From Leisingera sp. SS27 (GTDB lineage: Bacteria > Pseudomonadota > Alphaproteobacteria > Rhodobacterales > Rhodobacteraceae), in contig NZ_JAQNCY010000007.1 in NCBI RefSeq assembly GCF_028368855.1, positions 1-64,000 of the forward strand: a stretch of 64,000 nt of DNA, given 5' to 3'. Below are positions 35,661 to 44,496 of this stretch, in pieces. The notes beneath the pieces were generated by a model. The model ran no database searches, was not told the origin of the DNA, and worked only from the letters and a program-made list of their open reading frames with translations. The first letter of the stretch is position 1, and each line of letters begins with the position of its first letter. A program made the translations under genes and the position numbers.

Positions 35661-36327
35661 AAACTCAATTTTGCGCCCGGACACGGTTCGCTCGAGAAAT
35701 ACAACCGCTATACTGGATGCAGCTGAACTTGAATTTGCAGAACATGGCTTCAAGGGTACGACGATCGCGTCGATAGCCAAGAGAGCAAAACTTCCCCCGG
35801 CAAACATCCATTATTACTTCGGATCAAAAGAAATCCTGTACCAAACTTGTGTTGAAAGAATTTTTGATATTTGGAAGGGGGCCGCCGAAGCGTTTGACGA
35901 GATCGATGATCCCGTTGTTGCTTTTTCTCTTTACATAACCAGAAAGCTCGATATTTCGCGGGAGCGTCCAAGCGGCTCAAAAATATGGGCCAATGAGATC
36001 ATCCAAGGCGCCCCAACCATGCATGCTTTTCTTGCCAAGGACCTGTATGAATGGACAAACTCACGCACCGCATTATTTAGAAAGTGGCAGTCAGAAGGAC
36101 GGCTAAAGCCAGTCAATCCAAACACTATTCTATATATGATTTGGGCGACTACACAGCACTATGCGGACTTTTACCATCAAATTCGTGTTCTCAACGATGG
36201 CAAAGAACTTGATGAAGCACAGTGGGAGGAAATAAAGTCTGACGTTTGCTCCATCATTCTTGCTGGGGTGGGAGCTAAGTCAGACTTTTCTGCAAAGCAG
36301 GTCCAAGTGGATCAAACAGCCAAGTAG
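35653..36327 (+). CDS. RutR-like TetR-family regulator 2
   Basis: 224 residues from TTG 35653, chosen because gagg lies eight bases upstream and it overlaps the first regulator. HTH at about 30-72 (TIASIAKRAKLPPANIHYYF), then SKEILYQTCVERIFDIWKGA. The C-terminal half has NEIIQGAPTMHAFLAKD and ILYMIWATTQHYADF. A tandem paralogue of the gene before it. It ends tail-to-tail with livF, overlapping by 16 bases. The two may form heterodimers or sense different ligands. Confidence 0.84.
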   Translation: MNRNSILRPDTVRSRNTTAILDAAELEFAEHGFKGTTIASIAKRAKLPPANIHYYFGSKEILYQTCVERIFDIWKGAAEAFDEIDDPVVAFSLYITRKLDISRERPSGSKIWANEIIQGAPTMHAFLAKDLYEWTNSRTALFRKWQSEGRLKPVNPNTILYMIWATTQHYADFYHQIRVLNDGKELDEAQWEEIKSDVCSIILAGVGAKSDFSAKQVQVDQTAK

Positions 36328-37001
36328 TGTTCAATCTTCTCTGTTTGATCACTTAGATCTTGATTGCTGCCTTCAAGTACAACCTGGCCTTGCTCAAGTA
36401 CAATGAACTTATCAGCTACTTTTCGACACACTGAAATATTCTGCTCAACAAGCAAGATTGGGATGCCTGTTGACCGAACATTTAAAATAATTTTCTCGAT
36501 CTCCTCGACGATTACTGGTGCCAATCCTTCGGTTGGTTCGTCAAGAATTAGGATCTTCGGATCATTAACGAGTGCGCGCGCAATGGCGAGCATTTGTTGC
36601 TCTCCGCCAGATAAATTTCCACCTCCGTTTTTGCGTCGTTCTTTTAGGCGTGGAAAAAGGGAATAGATGTCGTTTATCGACCAATTGGATGCGGGATTAT
36701 GCGAGATGTAAAGGTTTTCTTCGACACTAAGGATTTCAAAAATGTCTCTGTTTTCAGGCACAAAGCAAAGACCCTGGCGAGCAATCCTATGTGAAGCAAT
36801 ATTTGTTAGCTCATTGCTTTCGAAGTGAATTGATCCATCGCGAACATCCACCAATCCCATTATTGATTTTAGCAGTGTAGACTTTCCTGCGCCATTGCGA
36901 CCGAGTATGGCCAAAACTTCTCCTCTTTTGAGCGTGCAATTAACGTCGAAAAGGATGTGGCTCTTATCATAGAATGAGTTTACGTTATTCAGTTCAAGCA
37001 T
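36312..37001 (-). CDS. livF: Liv-type ABC importer ATPase LivF
   Basis: 229 residues from ATG 37001, overlapping the end of livG. Walker A GRNGAGKST (about 36-44), signature LSGGEQQMLAIARAL and Walker B ILILDEPTEG. Last gene of the five-gene importer operon. The 3' end overlaps the second RutR-like gene, a convergent arrangement that could cause transcriptional interference. Confidence 0.88.
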   Translation of the reverse strand: MLELNNVNSFYDKSHILFDVNCTLKRGEVLAILGRNGAGKSTLLKSIMGLVDVRDGSIHFESNELTNIASHRIARQGLCFVPENRDIFEILSVEENLYISHNPASNWSINDIYSLFPRLKERRKNGGGNLSGGEQQMLAIARALVNDPKILILDEPTEGLAPVIVEEIEKIILNVRSTGIPILLVEQNISVCRKVADKFIVLEQGQVVLEGSNQDLSDQTEKIEHYLAV

Positions 37002-37752
37002 CTTCAGTTTCCCCGCCAAGATACGCTTCTCTAACGCGTTGGTCGTTTTTAATCTGATCGGGCGTTCCTTCGACGAGAATTTGCCCAAGCTGCATCACCG
37101 TGATTTTATCACTGATTTCCAGAACGATACCCATGTTATGCTCAATCAAAAGAACGGTGATGTCCTTCGTGAGTCTTCTAACCAAATTAGAAATCATGGG
37201 GATGTCATCAACACCCATTCCTGATGTTGGCTCATCGAGAAGTATCAGTTTAGGTTGTTGGGCAAGAGCCATTCCCACTTCCAACATTCTTTGCTGGCCG
37301 TGCGAGAGGTCTCCGGCGATAGTTTCCGCTCGATTCTCGAAGCCAGTTGTCTCAAGCGCATAGTCCACTGCAGCAGCAGTTTTCTTCACAGTAGAAGCCG
37401 ATGAACTCCAAAAGCGGAAACCATCGATGCTAGAGACACCCAGTGCGGCGATTTGCAGGTTCTCACGCACGGTCATTTCGAGAAACAGGCTTGTAACTTG
37501 AAATGACCGGGACATGCCTAAGGAAGAGCGTTTTTCCGGTCCGAGCTTCGAGATTTCTTTATTGTCAAAGAGAATTCTCCCTGACGTTAGACGCTGCACC
37601 CCAGTCAGACAATGAAACAATGTCGTTTTTCCAGCTCCGTTTGGGCCAATGACCGCATGAAGTGTGTTAGGTTGAACGTCTAAATTCACGTCAGTCACGG
37701 CTTTGAATTCGCCATAACGCTTGGTGAGTCTGTTTGTTGTTAGAATTGACAT
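36994..37752 (-). CDS. livG: Liv-type ABC importer ATPase LivG
   Basis: 252 residues from ATG 37752. Walker A GPNGAGKTT, FHCLTGVQRLTSGRI, signature LSHGQQRMLEVGMALAQ and Walker B LILLDEPTSGM. C-terminus follows the LivG pattern (VTVMQLGQILVEGTPDQI). Two bases after livM and overlapping livF; the set is a complete HAAT-family importer. Confidence 0.88.
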   Translation of the reverse strand: MSILTTNRLTKRYGEFKAVTDVNLDVQPNTLHAVIGPNGAGKTTLFHCLTGVQRLTSGRILFDNKEISKLGPEKRSSLGMSRSFQVTSLFLEMTVRENLQIAALGVSSIDGFRFWSSSASTVKKTAAAVDYALETTGFENRAETIAGDLSHGQQRMLEVGMALAQQPKLILLDEPTSGMGVDDIPMISNLVRRLTKDITVLLIEHNMGIVLEISDKITVMQLGQILVEGTPDQIKNDQRVREAYLGGETEDA

Positions 37753-37753
37753 T

Positions 37754-38725
37754 CTAGGATTCTTTCTGTGTCGATGCGGAGCCAAGTTTCTGGCTCAAGA
37801 ATTCAAATACGCCATAGAGGCCGGAAATAAGTCCGCCGCGCATGTAAAAGACAGTGAGGATCAAGATCCCACCCAACATGAACAGCCATCTCTCCCAGAA
37901 GGCCGATAGCATGTCCCCAACCACGACCAGGAACAGTGAACCTAAAACAGCGCCGTAAACATTTCCGGTCCCGCCAATGATTGCCATGATCAGGATGTGT
38001 TCACTCATTATGAGTTCGACGTTGCTCAAAGGTGCAAAATTTAAGAACAGCGCGTACATTCCACCCGCATAGGCGGTGATCGATCCCGAGAAAACGAATG
38101 CGAGTACCTTATACCATTTGACTGAGTAACCGAGTGCTGTAGCTCTTTCTTCATTTTGTTTGATAGCAAGTAAGGTTCGCCCAAACTGAGAATGAGTAAT
38201 TCTCAGCAGCGCAAGGAAAATCAGGACAAACGAGATTGCTACGAAAGCATAGAATTTCTCTGAACTATCTATAGCAATTTCGTATCCAAAAATGTTAACG
38301 CTGTTTCGTGGAACGTCCAGCAAACCGTTATCACCGCCCGTCCATTCGTCCAGGGTGTAGGAGATAAAAAAGGCAAGTTGTGTAAATGCCAATGTTAGCA
38401 TCACGAAGTAAATACCCTGCCTTCTTATTGCCAGTGCTCCGACCAAAGCCGCGACAATCGCTCCAGCCGCTGTGGCGATCAAGAGACCAACTAGAAAGTT
38501 GACGCCCAAGTGGATTTGACTGAGACTTGCAACGTAGGCTCCCAAGCCGAAGAAAATCGCTTGGCCGAAGGAAAGTAGCCCTGCATACCCAAGCAGAATG
38601 CTGCAGCCCAACGCTATGATAGCAAAAATCAATACCTCTGTTGCCAGCGAGATAGACGGCAAGACTAAGAAAGCAGCCAGCGCGATGGCAATCAAAATCG
38701 GGCAGTGTTTAAGTTCTAGTGACAT
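37754..38725 (-). CDS. livM: Liv-type ABC importer permease LivM
   Basis: 323 residues from ATG 38725 (GGAAGGGC upstream). About nine to ten membrane segments; LGCSILLGYAGLLSFGQAIFFG and the MSEHILIMAIIGGTGNVYGA motif are typical for LivM. Four bases after livH. Substrate of the system could be an amide or ureido compound or a pyrimidine, as such importers often accompany RutR-type regulators in this order, but that is inferred. Confidence 0.88.
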   Translation of the reverse strand: MSLELKHCPILIAIALAAFLVLPSISLATEVLIFAIIALGCSILLGYAGLLSFGQAIFFGLGAYVASLSQIHLGVNFLVGLLIATAAGAIVAALVGALAIRRQGIYFVMLTLAFTQLAFFISYTLDEWTGGDNGLLDVPRNSVNIFGYEIAIDSSEKFYAFVAISFVLIFLALLRITHSQFGRTLLAIKQNEERATALGYSVKWYKVLAFVFSGSITAYAGGMYALFLNFAPLSNVELIMSEHILIMAIIGGTGNVYGAVLGSLFLVVVGDMLSAFWERWLFMLGGILILTVFYMRGGLISGLYGVFEFLSQKLGSASTQKES

Positions 38726-38729
38726 TACA

Positions 38730-39587
38730 TTATGCCCTTCCAAATAGGCCGCGCGGCCGTGACAAGATCACTGCAGCCATTGCTGCGTAAACCATCAGAC
38801 TAGCACCTTCCGGCCAGACGCTACTCATGACGCTTTGCATAACGCCAACTACAAGACCGCCAACGAGGGCTCCAAGAAAGCTACCCATGCCTCCTATCAC
38901 AACAACGATAAAGGCGATGCCGAGCGCTTCAACGCCCATAAAGGGGTCAGCCCCTCGAAGTGGTGCCGCGAGCACGCCCGCCAAGCCTGCCAAAAGCCCT
39001 CCCAATCCAAATGTAATTGAGAATAGACGCGTGATGTTCACGCCAAGAAGACCAACCATTTGCGCATTTTCGGAGCCTGCCCGAACTAGTGCACCGAATT
39101 TTGTTTTTTCCAGCCCCCACCACACGACGATTGCGATCAGTGCAGAAAATGTGATTACAAACGCACGATATTTGGGGTAAATGAAGTCCCCAATCTCAAT
39201 AATTCCTGCCAATGAACTGGGAGGCGAGACGTTTTTTCCGATCGGCCCCCAAATCATAATGACCAACTCCTGCAGCATCAGCGCGACGCCAAGGGTCACC
39301 AGGATCTGATACTTGTGTTCCAGAACATAGGAGAATTTGACGACGCTTTGCTCAAGCGCAATAGCCAAGGCTCCAATGACTAAAGGGGCAATCAGAAGCG
39401 CAAGCCAGAAGTTACCGGTCAGAGATACAATGACAAAGGTGACATACGCTCCGACCATATAGAATGCGCCGTGTGCAAAATTGACAAAGTTCAGAAGGCC
39501 GAACGTGATTGTAAGTCCAACGGAAAGTAGGAAGTAAATCACACCGAGCCCAAGCCCGTTCAGGAGCTGAAAGAAGAAGAGTTCCAT
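38730..39587 (-). CDS. livH: Liv-type ABC importer permease LivH
   Basis: 285 residues from ATG 39587 (GGGGAAA upstream; ATG 39599 has no ribosome site). About eight membrane segments, with ITFGLLNFVNFAHGAFYMVG near the N-terminus and GVEALGIAFIVVVIGGMGSF, both typical for LivH. A strong stem-loop separates it from the binding-protein gene. Confidence 0.88.
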   Translation of the reverse strand: MELFFFQLLNGLGLGVIYFLLSVGLTITFGLLNFVNFAHGAFYMVGAYVTFVIVSLTGNFWLALLIAPLVIGALAIALEQSVVKFSYVLEHKYQILVTLGVALMLQELVIMIWGPIGKNVSPPSSLAGIIEIGDFIYPKYRAFVITFSALIAIVVWWGLEKTKFGALVRAGSENAQMVGLLGVNITRLFSITFGLGGLLAGLAGVLAAPLRGADPFMGVEALGIAFIVVVIGGMGSFLGALVGGLVVGVMQSVMSSVWPEGASLMVYAAMAAVILSRPRGLFGRA

Positions 39588-39604
39588 GTATTTCCCCATA
39601 GAAT

Positions 39605-39632
39605 GAGCCAGGGGTTCTTGAGCCCCTGGCTC
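39605..39632 (-). promoter_or_regulatory. 10-bp stem-loop between binding-protein gene and livH
   Basis: gagccagggg (39605-39614) pairs perfectly with cccctggctc (39623-39632), loop of eight bases. Lies right after the binding-protein stop and lacks a T-run; probably protects the binding-protein message. Confidence 0.6.
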
Positions 39633-39650
39633 GTTAGTTATTATGCAAGA

Positions 39651-40844
39651 TTACGACATCTTACACAGGGAAGCATTTTCATCGGGGAATGACTTTCCTG
39701 AACTGATAACGTCAACGAAATTGTCTTCGTCGGACATGGCGCTTTTCGCTTTACCTTTTAGCAGATAGTAATCCTTGATTGCCTGATGGTCGAAGGCGCG
39801 GATCGTCTCTTCGCCGGTTAAGCCTTCGTAAGTCATCCCTTCCATAGCGGAAATGACTGCCGCAGGATCATCTGAGCCAGCTTTTTCAATGGCATCGATA
39901 ATAATCTTGGTTCCAATATAGTCGCCTGCCATCGGGTAAACAGGATTTACACCGTACTTATTGCGGCACAACTCAACAAATCGCGCATTGCCCGGATTCT
40001 GGACTTCATGCCAGTATTGGGCGCCAAGATAAACGTTCTCAAGAATATCGGACCCAAGGGACTTGTATTGATCCAGACCAGCACTCCAAACAACGAGAAT
40101 TTTCATTTTATTCTTCAGGCCAAAGTTCATTGCTTGCCGAAGAGACGTAGAAGATTGCCCGCCGAAGTTCAGAAGGACAAGCAGGTCGGGCTTGGCCGCA
40201 GCTGCGTTTGTAATATATCCCGAGAATTCTTTTTCGCTGAGTGAGTGGTAGCTGTTGCCAACGTGCTCTACACCTTTGTCTGCAAGAACATTTTTTGTGT
40301 TTGTCAGCAAAGCCTCACCAAATACGTATTGCGGTGTGATAGTGTACGCGCTTTTGATTGATGGATCTAGTTCGAGAAGAGGCCTCAAAGTTTGTTCAAC
40401 CGCACCGAATGTAGGTGTCGACCAGCGGAATGTTGAGCGGTTGCACTCACTACCAGTCACCTCGTCCGCTCCAACTGGAGTAGTGAAGACTCCACCGACA
40501 TTTGCAACTTCTTTGCCGACAGCCAGGCCAGTTGAAGACAGAGTGGCACCGTTGAAAAATCTCGCGTTGTCTTTTTCAATGGCTTCCTTGATCTTACGCA
40601 CTGCTTTCCCTGCGTTGCCTTCGCTATCCAGAAGGCGGTAGTTCAGAGCCTTGCCAATGACGCTGCCAGCGGCTTCTACAGCCATTTCGCTGCCCTGATT
40701 TGCGAATTTACCGTAACTGGCAAAGTTGCCGGAAACTGACTTCAACCCAAAAATATCAATACCGCCCGACGCTTTCGCTAGTGTGGGCAAGCTGAGGGCT
40801 GCTGCCGCCGCAGTCGACGTAACTAGAAACTTTCTTCTGTCCAT
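39651..40844 (-). CDS. Liv-type periplasmic substrate-binding protein with Tat signal
   Basis: 397 residues. The N-terminus is a twin-arginine signal (DRRKFLVTSTAAAAALSLP, cleavage near KASG). The body is a type I periplasmic binding fold (GLKSVSGNFASYGKFANQGS, then DSEGNAGKAVRKIKEAIEKD, and GQSSTSLRQAMNFGL). It belongs to the LivJ/amide-urea group of binding proteins and would deliver its ligand to LivHMGF. First gene of its operon. Confidence 0.87.
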   Translation of the reverse strand: MDRRKFLVTSTAAAAALSLPTLAKASGGIDIFGLKSVSGNFASYGKFANQGSEMAVEAAGSVIGKALNYRLLDSEGNAGKAVRKIKEAIEKDNARFFNGATLSSTGLAVGKEVANVGGVFTTPVGADEVTGSECNRSTFRWSTPTFGAVEQTLRPLLELDPSIKSAYTITPQYVFGEALLTNTKNVLADKGVEHVGNSYHSLSEKEFSGYITNAAAAKPDLLVLLNFGGQSSTSLRQAMNFGLKNKMKILVVWSAGLDQYKSLGSDILENVYLGAQYWHEVQNPGNARFVELCRNKYGVNPVYPMAGDYIGTKIIIDAIEKAGSDDPAAVISAMEGMTYEGLTGEETIRAFDHQAIKDYYLLKGKAKSAMSDEDNFVDVISSGKSFPDENASLCKMS

Positions 40845-41175
40845 TGAGTGATCCTCCCAGAATCTGATTATGTGATCAAGATGTAACCAATAAGCTGACT
40901 ATAAAGTCAAGAAAAACCGCACAATCGGTCAGAAAGGCGTTTTTTCTTGTGCTCGCAGGGGGCGAGGTGAGTGTTGGCATTGCTCGTAAATATTAGATTC
41001 TAAAGTGTTTAATATGAAGGCAACAGTAGTGCCTCTTTGGAATGAGGATATTCGTGCAGCTATGGTTTTGAGGTGGTTCAGCACACGCATCTCCAGAGTT
41101 CCGCAAATTCGGGCCAACTAAGACAGAAAGCGAGTATTCGACAGTTTTGGAAATTAACGCACCTGTGTAAGATGG
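40845..41175. other. Promoter side of the Liv operon up to the IS5 element
   Basis: AT-rich stretch of 330 bases with the likely promoter of the binding-protein gene in its left part. No gene seen. It ends at the inverted repeat of the IS5 element. Confidence 0.45.
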
Positions 41176-42228
41176 GGAATCTGTTGCGCAAATCGGTTGA
41201 GGGTCGCAATTCCCCTTTCCCTGGGCGGACTTATCCTACGACCTCGGTAGCTGGGATGCCAAGTGCGGTGTAGCGGTTGAGGACGGCGACGTGGATATGG
41301 AGTTCCGCGACTTGGCGGTCGAAGTCTCGTGCCATAAGGCTTTGGCCCAGCAGTTTCACACAGTGCATCTTTGTTTCGACGCGGCTCCGGCGGTGGTATC
41401 CGGCCCATCGTCGCCAGAGTGCGCGGCCCAAGTATTTTGATGCCCGGAGGGCCTCGTTACGCGCCACAGCACCAGCGCTGCTGGGCTTCCAGAGCTTGGC
41501 GTTTCTGCGCGGTGGGATGACAGCGGCAGCACCCCGATCCGCGATGGCATCGTGGCACTTGCGGGTATCATAGGCTCCGTCCGCGGTCACCGAACCGATC
41601 TCTTGGTCAGGCGGGATCTAGCTGAGCAGCTCGGGCAGCATGGGTGCGTCACCAATGCTGCTGCCGGTGATCTCGATAGCTCGAACTTCCAACGTTTGCT
41701 CATCGATCCCGAGGTGTATTTTGCGCCACAGGCGGCGGTTGGGGCCGCCATGCTTGCGCACATGCCACTCGCCTTCACCTTCGGCCTTGATGCCTGTGCT
41801 GTCGATCAGGAGGTGCAGCGGGCCTTGTGATCCGCGATATGGGATGTTCACAGCCAACGTCTTTTGTCGCCGACACAAGGTGCTGAAATCCGGGACCGTC
41901 CAATCCAGACCGATCAGCCGAAGCAAACTGTCATCGAACCCGGTCGTCTGCCGCAGCGCCATTCCGAACAACACTTTCATCCTCAGACAGGCCTGGATCG
42001 CAGCATCGCTGTAAGTTTGCTGTCGACCTCGTTTGCAGGACAGTTCCGCCGCCCAATTCATCTCGGGATCGAACCAGATTGTCAGGGAGCCACACTGCTT
42101 GGGTGCCTCGTTGTAGTCCGGCCAGTTCTTGGTCTTATAGGTTGGTGGTATTGGTCTGCTCATACACACCAGCTACCATACTGGATTCATGAGATGAATC
42201 TCGACAGGTGATTTGCGCAACAGAGCCC
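41176..42228 (-). mobile_element. IS5-family insertion sequence
   Basis: About 1.05 kb. The left end carries tctgttgcgcaaatc (41180-41194), and its reverse complement is at 42210-42224; outside these arms the ends diverge slightly (ggaa against ggg c). Encloses one transposase gene with an in-frame stop. No clear target-site duplication could be found, so flanking DNA may have been rearranged. Confidence 0.75.
41231..42163 (-). pseudogene. IS5-family transposase with in-frame stop
   Basis: About 310 codons. The first part (MSRPIPPTYKTKNWPDYNEA, LIDSTGIKAEGEGEW with a DDE-type Asp, IHLGIDEQT) and the second part (SVTADGAYDTRKCHDAIADR, then YHRRSRVETKMHCVKLLGQ with the catalytic Glu) are in the same frame, separated only by a TAG at 41618-41620 between PELLS and IPPDQE. 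Relatives have a Gln or similar there, so a single C-to-T change explains the break. The element is probably not self-mobile. Confidence 0.85.
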
Positions 42229-42230
42229 GT

Positions 42231-42338
42231 ATGAAGCGGCTTGAGGCCTTTGGGGTGACCGATATTGCAGACTATGTATTTGATATCATGGAAGAGCTGA
42301 GCACTATCAACAATGCTCCGATAAATGATCCGAATTGA
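42231..42338 (+). pseudogene. Short open frame truncated next to IS5 element
   Basis: 35 codons directly abutting the IS5 end: MKRLEAFGVTDIADYVFDIM, then EELSTINNAPINDPN and a stop. It has the look of the C-terminal end of a gene cut by the insertion; the rest is not visible in the window. Family not recognised. Confidence 0.35.
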
Positions 42339-42385
42339 TCTGCTCCTTTTGGAAACAACTGTCCCCGCGCCTTTCGGTTGTAGGG

Positions 42386-43309
42386 TTACGCTTTGCCGCT
42401 GGACGCCTGACTTCCGGCGGCAAAGCCTTGCTGCAGGGCAAGGAACTCAACAAACCGGTTCATAGCGCCGCTGCAGCTGGATTTCTTCCAGATCGCAATC
42501 GTTTCAAGCCTTTCCATGACATCTTCAAATGGAATGGAGACCAATCCCGGCGGCGGGGTGCGGCAGGTGCTTTCGGCGAGAACTGTGACCCCCATGCGGC
42601 TGGCAACAAGCCCTAGAATGGCGGCGGAATTATAGGCCTCCTGAACGATATCAGGCATAAAGCCAGCTCGGCGGCAAAGCGGCAAAAAATGGTAATAGAA
42701 ATACTCCCAATCCTTAGCCGGACCGTGGACAAACCGCTCTGCTGCAAGTTCTTCCAACCGGATACTGCTGCGGTGTGCAAGGGGGTGCCCTTCGTAGACG
42801 ATACAGAGCAAGTGTTCCTGCTGGACACTGACTGAGGCGATATCGGGCAGGTTCACCGGACCGGTAACAAAGCCTACATCCAGCGTCCCATCTTCCAAAC
42901 GGTGCAGTTGTTCAGTTGTAACCCCGTGATGCGGTTTAAGCGTAATGCCGGGAAATTCCTGCTGGAAAGTCTTGAGTAAATCGGGGAGGCACCCGCCTAT
43001 TGCAAAATCTGTGCACCCAATGCGCAGTGACCCTATCTGCCCCTGGTCTGCTTGCCGCGCATTTTCAACAGCGAGTTCAGTCGCCGTCAGGACACCCCGG
43101 CAGCCGTCCAGAAACACCCGGCCCGCTTCGGTCAGTAATGTGGCCCGGTTGCTGCGCTCAAACAGGCTTACCTGTAATTCGCGTTCAAGATGCTGAATTG
43201 CCCGGCTCAGCGCTGGCTGTGCGATGTTCAGCCGGACAGCAGCGCGGCGGAAATGCAGCTCTTCGGCGACAGCAATGAAATAGCGGATATGCCTCAAACC
43301 TATGCGCAT
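42386..43309 (-). CDS. LysR-family regulator of the TRAP/amidase-like locus
   Basis: 307 residues. HTH at 1-60 (IRYFIAVAEELHFRRAAVRL, then QPALSRAIQHLERELQVSLF), substrate domain from about 92. Divergent from the dctP-type gene at 43418 with 108 bases between starts. Likely controls uptake and hydrolysis genes downstream of it. Effector unknown. Confidence 0.87.
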   Translation of the reverse strand: MRIGLRHIRYFIAVAEELHFRRAAVRLNIAQPALSRAIQHLERELQVSLFERSNRATLLTEAGRVFLDGCRGVLTATELAVENARQADQGQIGSLRIGCTDFAIGGCLPDLLKTFQQEFPGITLKPHHGVTTEQLHRLEDGTLDVGFVTGPVNLPDIASVSVQQEHLLCIVYEGHPLAHRSSIRLEELAAERFVHGPAKDWEYFYYHFLPLCRRAGFMPDIVQEAYNSAAILGLVASRMGVTVLAESTCRTPPPGLVSIPFEDVMERLETIAIWKKSSCSGAMNRFVEFLALQQGFAAGSQASSGKA

Positions 43310-43417
43310 GATGCCTCTTGGGTATCAGATATGACTTAATTGATATTATACCTGCATGTTTTCCTGTGCCAAGCTCTCTGCAGTTCGAAAGACTCAAAAC
43401 TTCTGGGAGGAAACGAA

Positions 43418-44416
43418 ATGTTTGAGGGAAAGCTACTGCCAATCCTGGCTTCGGCAGCCATCGCCGCAGCACCGGCGCAAAATGCGTGGGCTGGCAATGT
43501 CACCATCAACCTTGGCTATGCTGCAGCCGAAGGCAGCTCTTACAGCGTATTGGCCGACAAGTTCGAGGAACTAGCTGAGGAGTATTCCGGTGGCACGATA
43601 GATGTCCGCGTCCGTTGCTGCGGTCAACTTATGGGCGAGGATGAAGCGTTTAAGGCGATGCAGCTGGGCACCATCGACATGCACATAATCACCGGCAACA
43701 ACATCTCGCCGCACTTTCCGCTAATGGACGCCTTTGTGCTGCCCTACATCTTTGAGGACAAAAACCATGCCTATAAGGTGCTGGAAGGAGAAGTCGGCGC
43801 TGGATTTTCCGATCAGCTGCATGCCGCGACCAATGTGCATTTGCTGACATTTGGCTTTGTAGGCGACCGCGATTTTTATAACGCCCGCAATCCGATCACC
43901 AAAATGGAGGACATGGCCGGGCTAAAGGTGCGAGTACCCAAAAACCAGGTGATGATCGACACTTTTGCAGAGTTCGGTGCAGCTCCGATTCCGCTGCCTT
44001 GGGCCGACACACCAACCGCGTTGCAGACCGGTACGGTCGAAGGAGCGGACAATGGCACCTCGTTCATCAAATCCCAGAAGTTTTACGAGATCATGCCGCA
44101 TTTCACTGTGCTTGAGCATTTCTCATACTTCTCGCCATTGTTTGCCAGTGACCGGATCATGAACAAGCTGGACGGCACGCAGCGCGATGCTGTGTTGCGG
44201 GCGGCCAGGGACGCAGGATTGTATCAGAAAGAGGAAATGGGCAGCCGGGTTGCAGGTATCCGTGCATTCCTGACTGGCGAGGGCGGCATGCAAACTGCTG
44301 AGTTTGAGCGGTCCGGTTTTCTGGCCGCTGGCCAGCGCGTGCAGGACCGCTATGCCGCTGAAAAAGGGGATGACTTCAAAACGCTCCTGGCGGCCATCCG
44401 CGCTGCGGCTGACTAA
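43418..44416 (+). CDS. dctP: TRAP transporter solute-binding protein (DctP family)
   Basis: 332 residues from ATG 43418, with GGGAGGAAACG upstream. Signal peptide at 1-24 (LLPILASAAIAAAPAQNAWA). The mature part follows the DctP pattern: LGYAAAEGSSYSVLADKFEE, GQLMGEDEAFKAMQLGTIDM, GLKVRVPKNQVMIDTFAEFG with the ligand-binding Arg, and TGTVEGADNGTSFIKSQKFY. Delivers its ligand to DctQM encoded next. The coupling to a dimethylformamidase-like gene suggests an amide-type or carboxylated amide ligand. Confidence 0.9.
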   Translation: MFEGKLLPILASAAIAAAPAQNAWAGNVTINLGYAAAEGSSYSVLADKFEELAEEYSGGTIDVRVRCCGQLMGEDEAFKAMQLGTIDMHIITGNNISPHFPLMDAFVLPYIFEDKNHAYKVLEGEVGAGFSDQLHAATNVHLLTFGFVGDRDFYNARNPITKMEDMAGLKVRVPKNQVMIDTFAEFGAAPIPLPWADTPTALQTGTVEGADNGTSFIKSQKFYEIMPHFTVLEHFSYFSPLFASDRIMNKLDGTQRDAVLRAARDAGLYQKEEMGSRVAGIRAFLTGEGGMQTAEFERSGFLAAGQRVQDRYAAEKGDDFKTLLAAIRAAAD

Positions 44417-44433
44417 CGGATTTCTCCCCGACT

Positions 44434-44470
44434 GCGGGTACATGTTCCACCCTCATGTGCCCGCTTTTTT
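44434..44470 (+). terminator. Attenuator-type hairpin with T-run between dctP and dctQ
   Basis: gcgggtacatg (44434-44444) pairs with catgtgcccgc (44454-44464), one G-T pair, followed directly by six T. A Rho-independent terminator by appearance. It would let dctP be made in excess over dctQM and the amidase-like gene. Confidence 0.7.
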
Positions 44471-44496
44471 AGATGCATATGTCAATGGAGGTGCCG

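Noticed and set aside
32690-42228. Composite transposon formed by the two IS5 copies
   Set aside because: The two IS5 elements belong to different subgroups and one is truncated, so they are unlikely to have moved the block together as a unit.
41176-42228. Target-site duplication for the IS5 element
   Set aside because: Bases next to the two ends (atgg and gtat) do not match, so no duplication is claimed.
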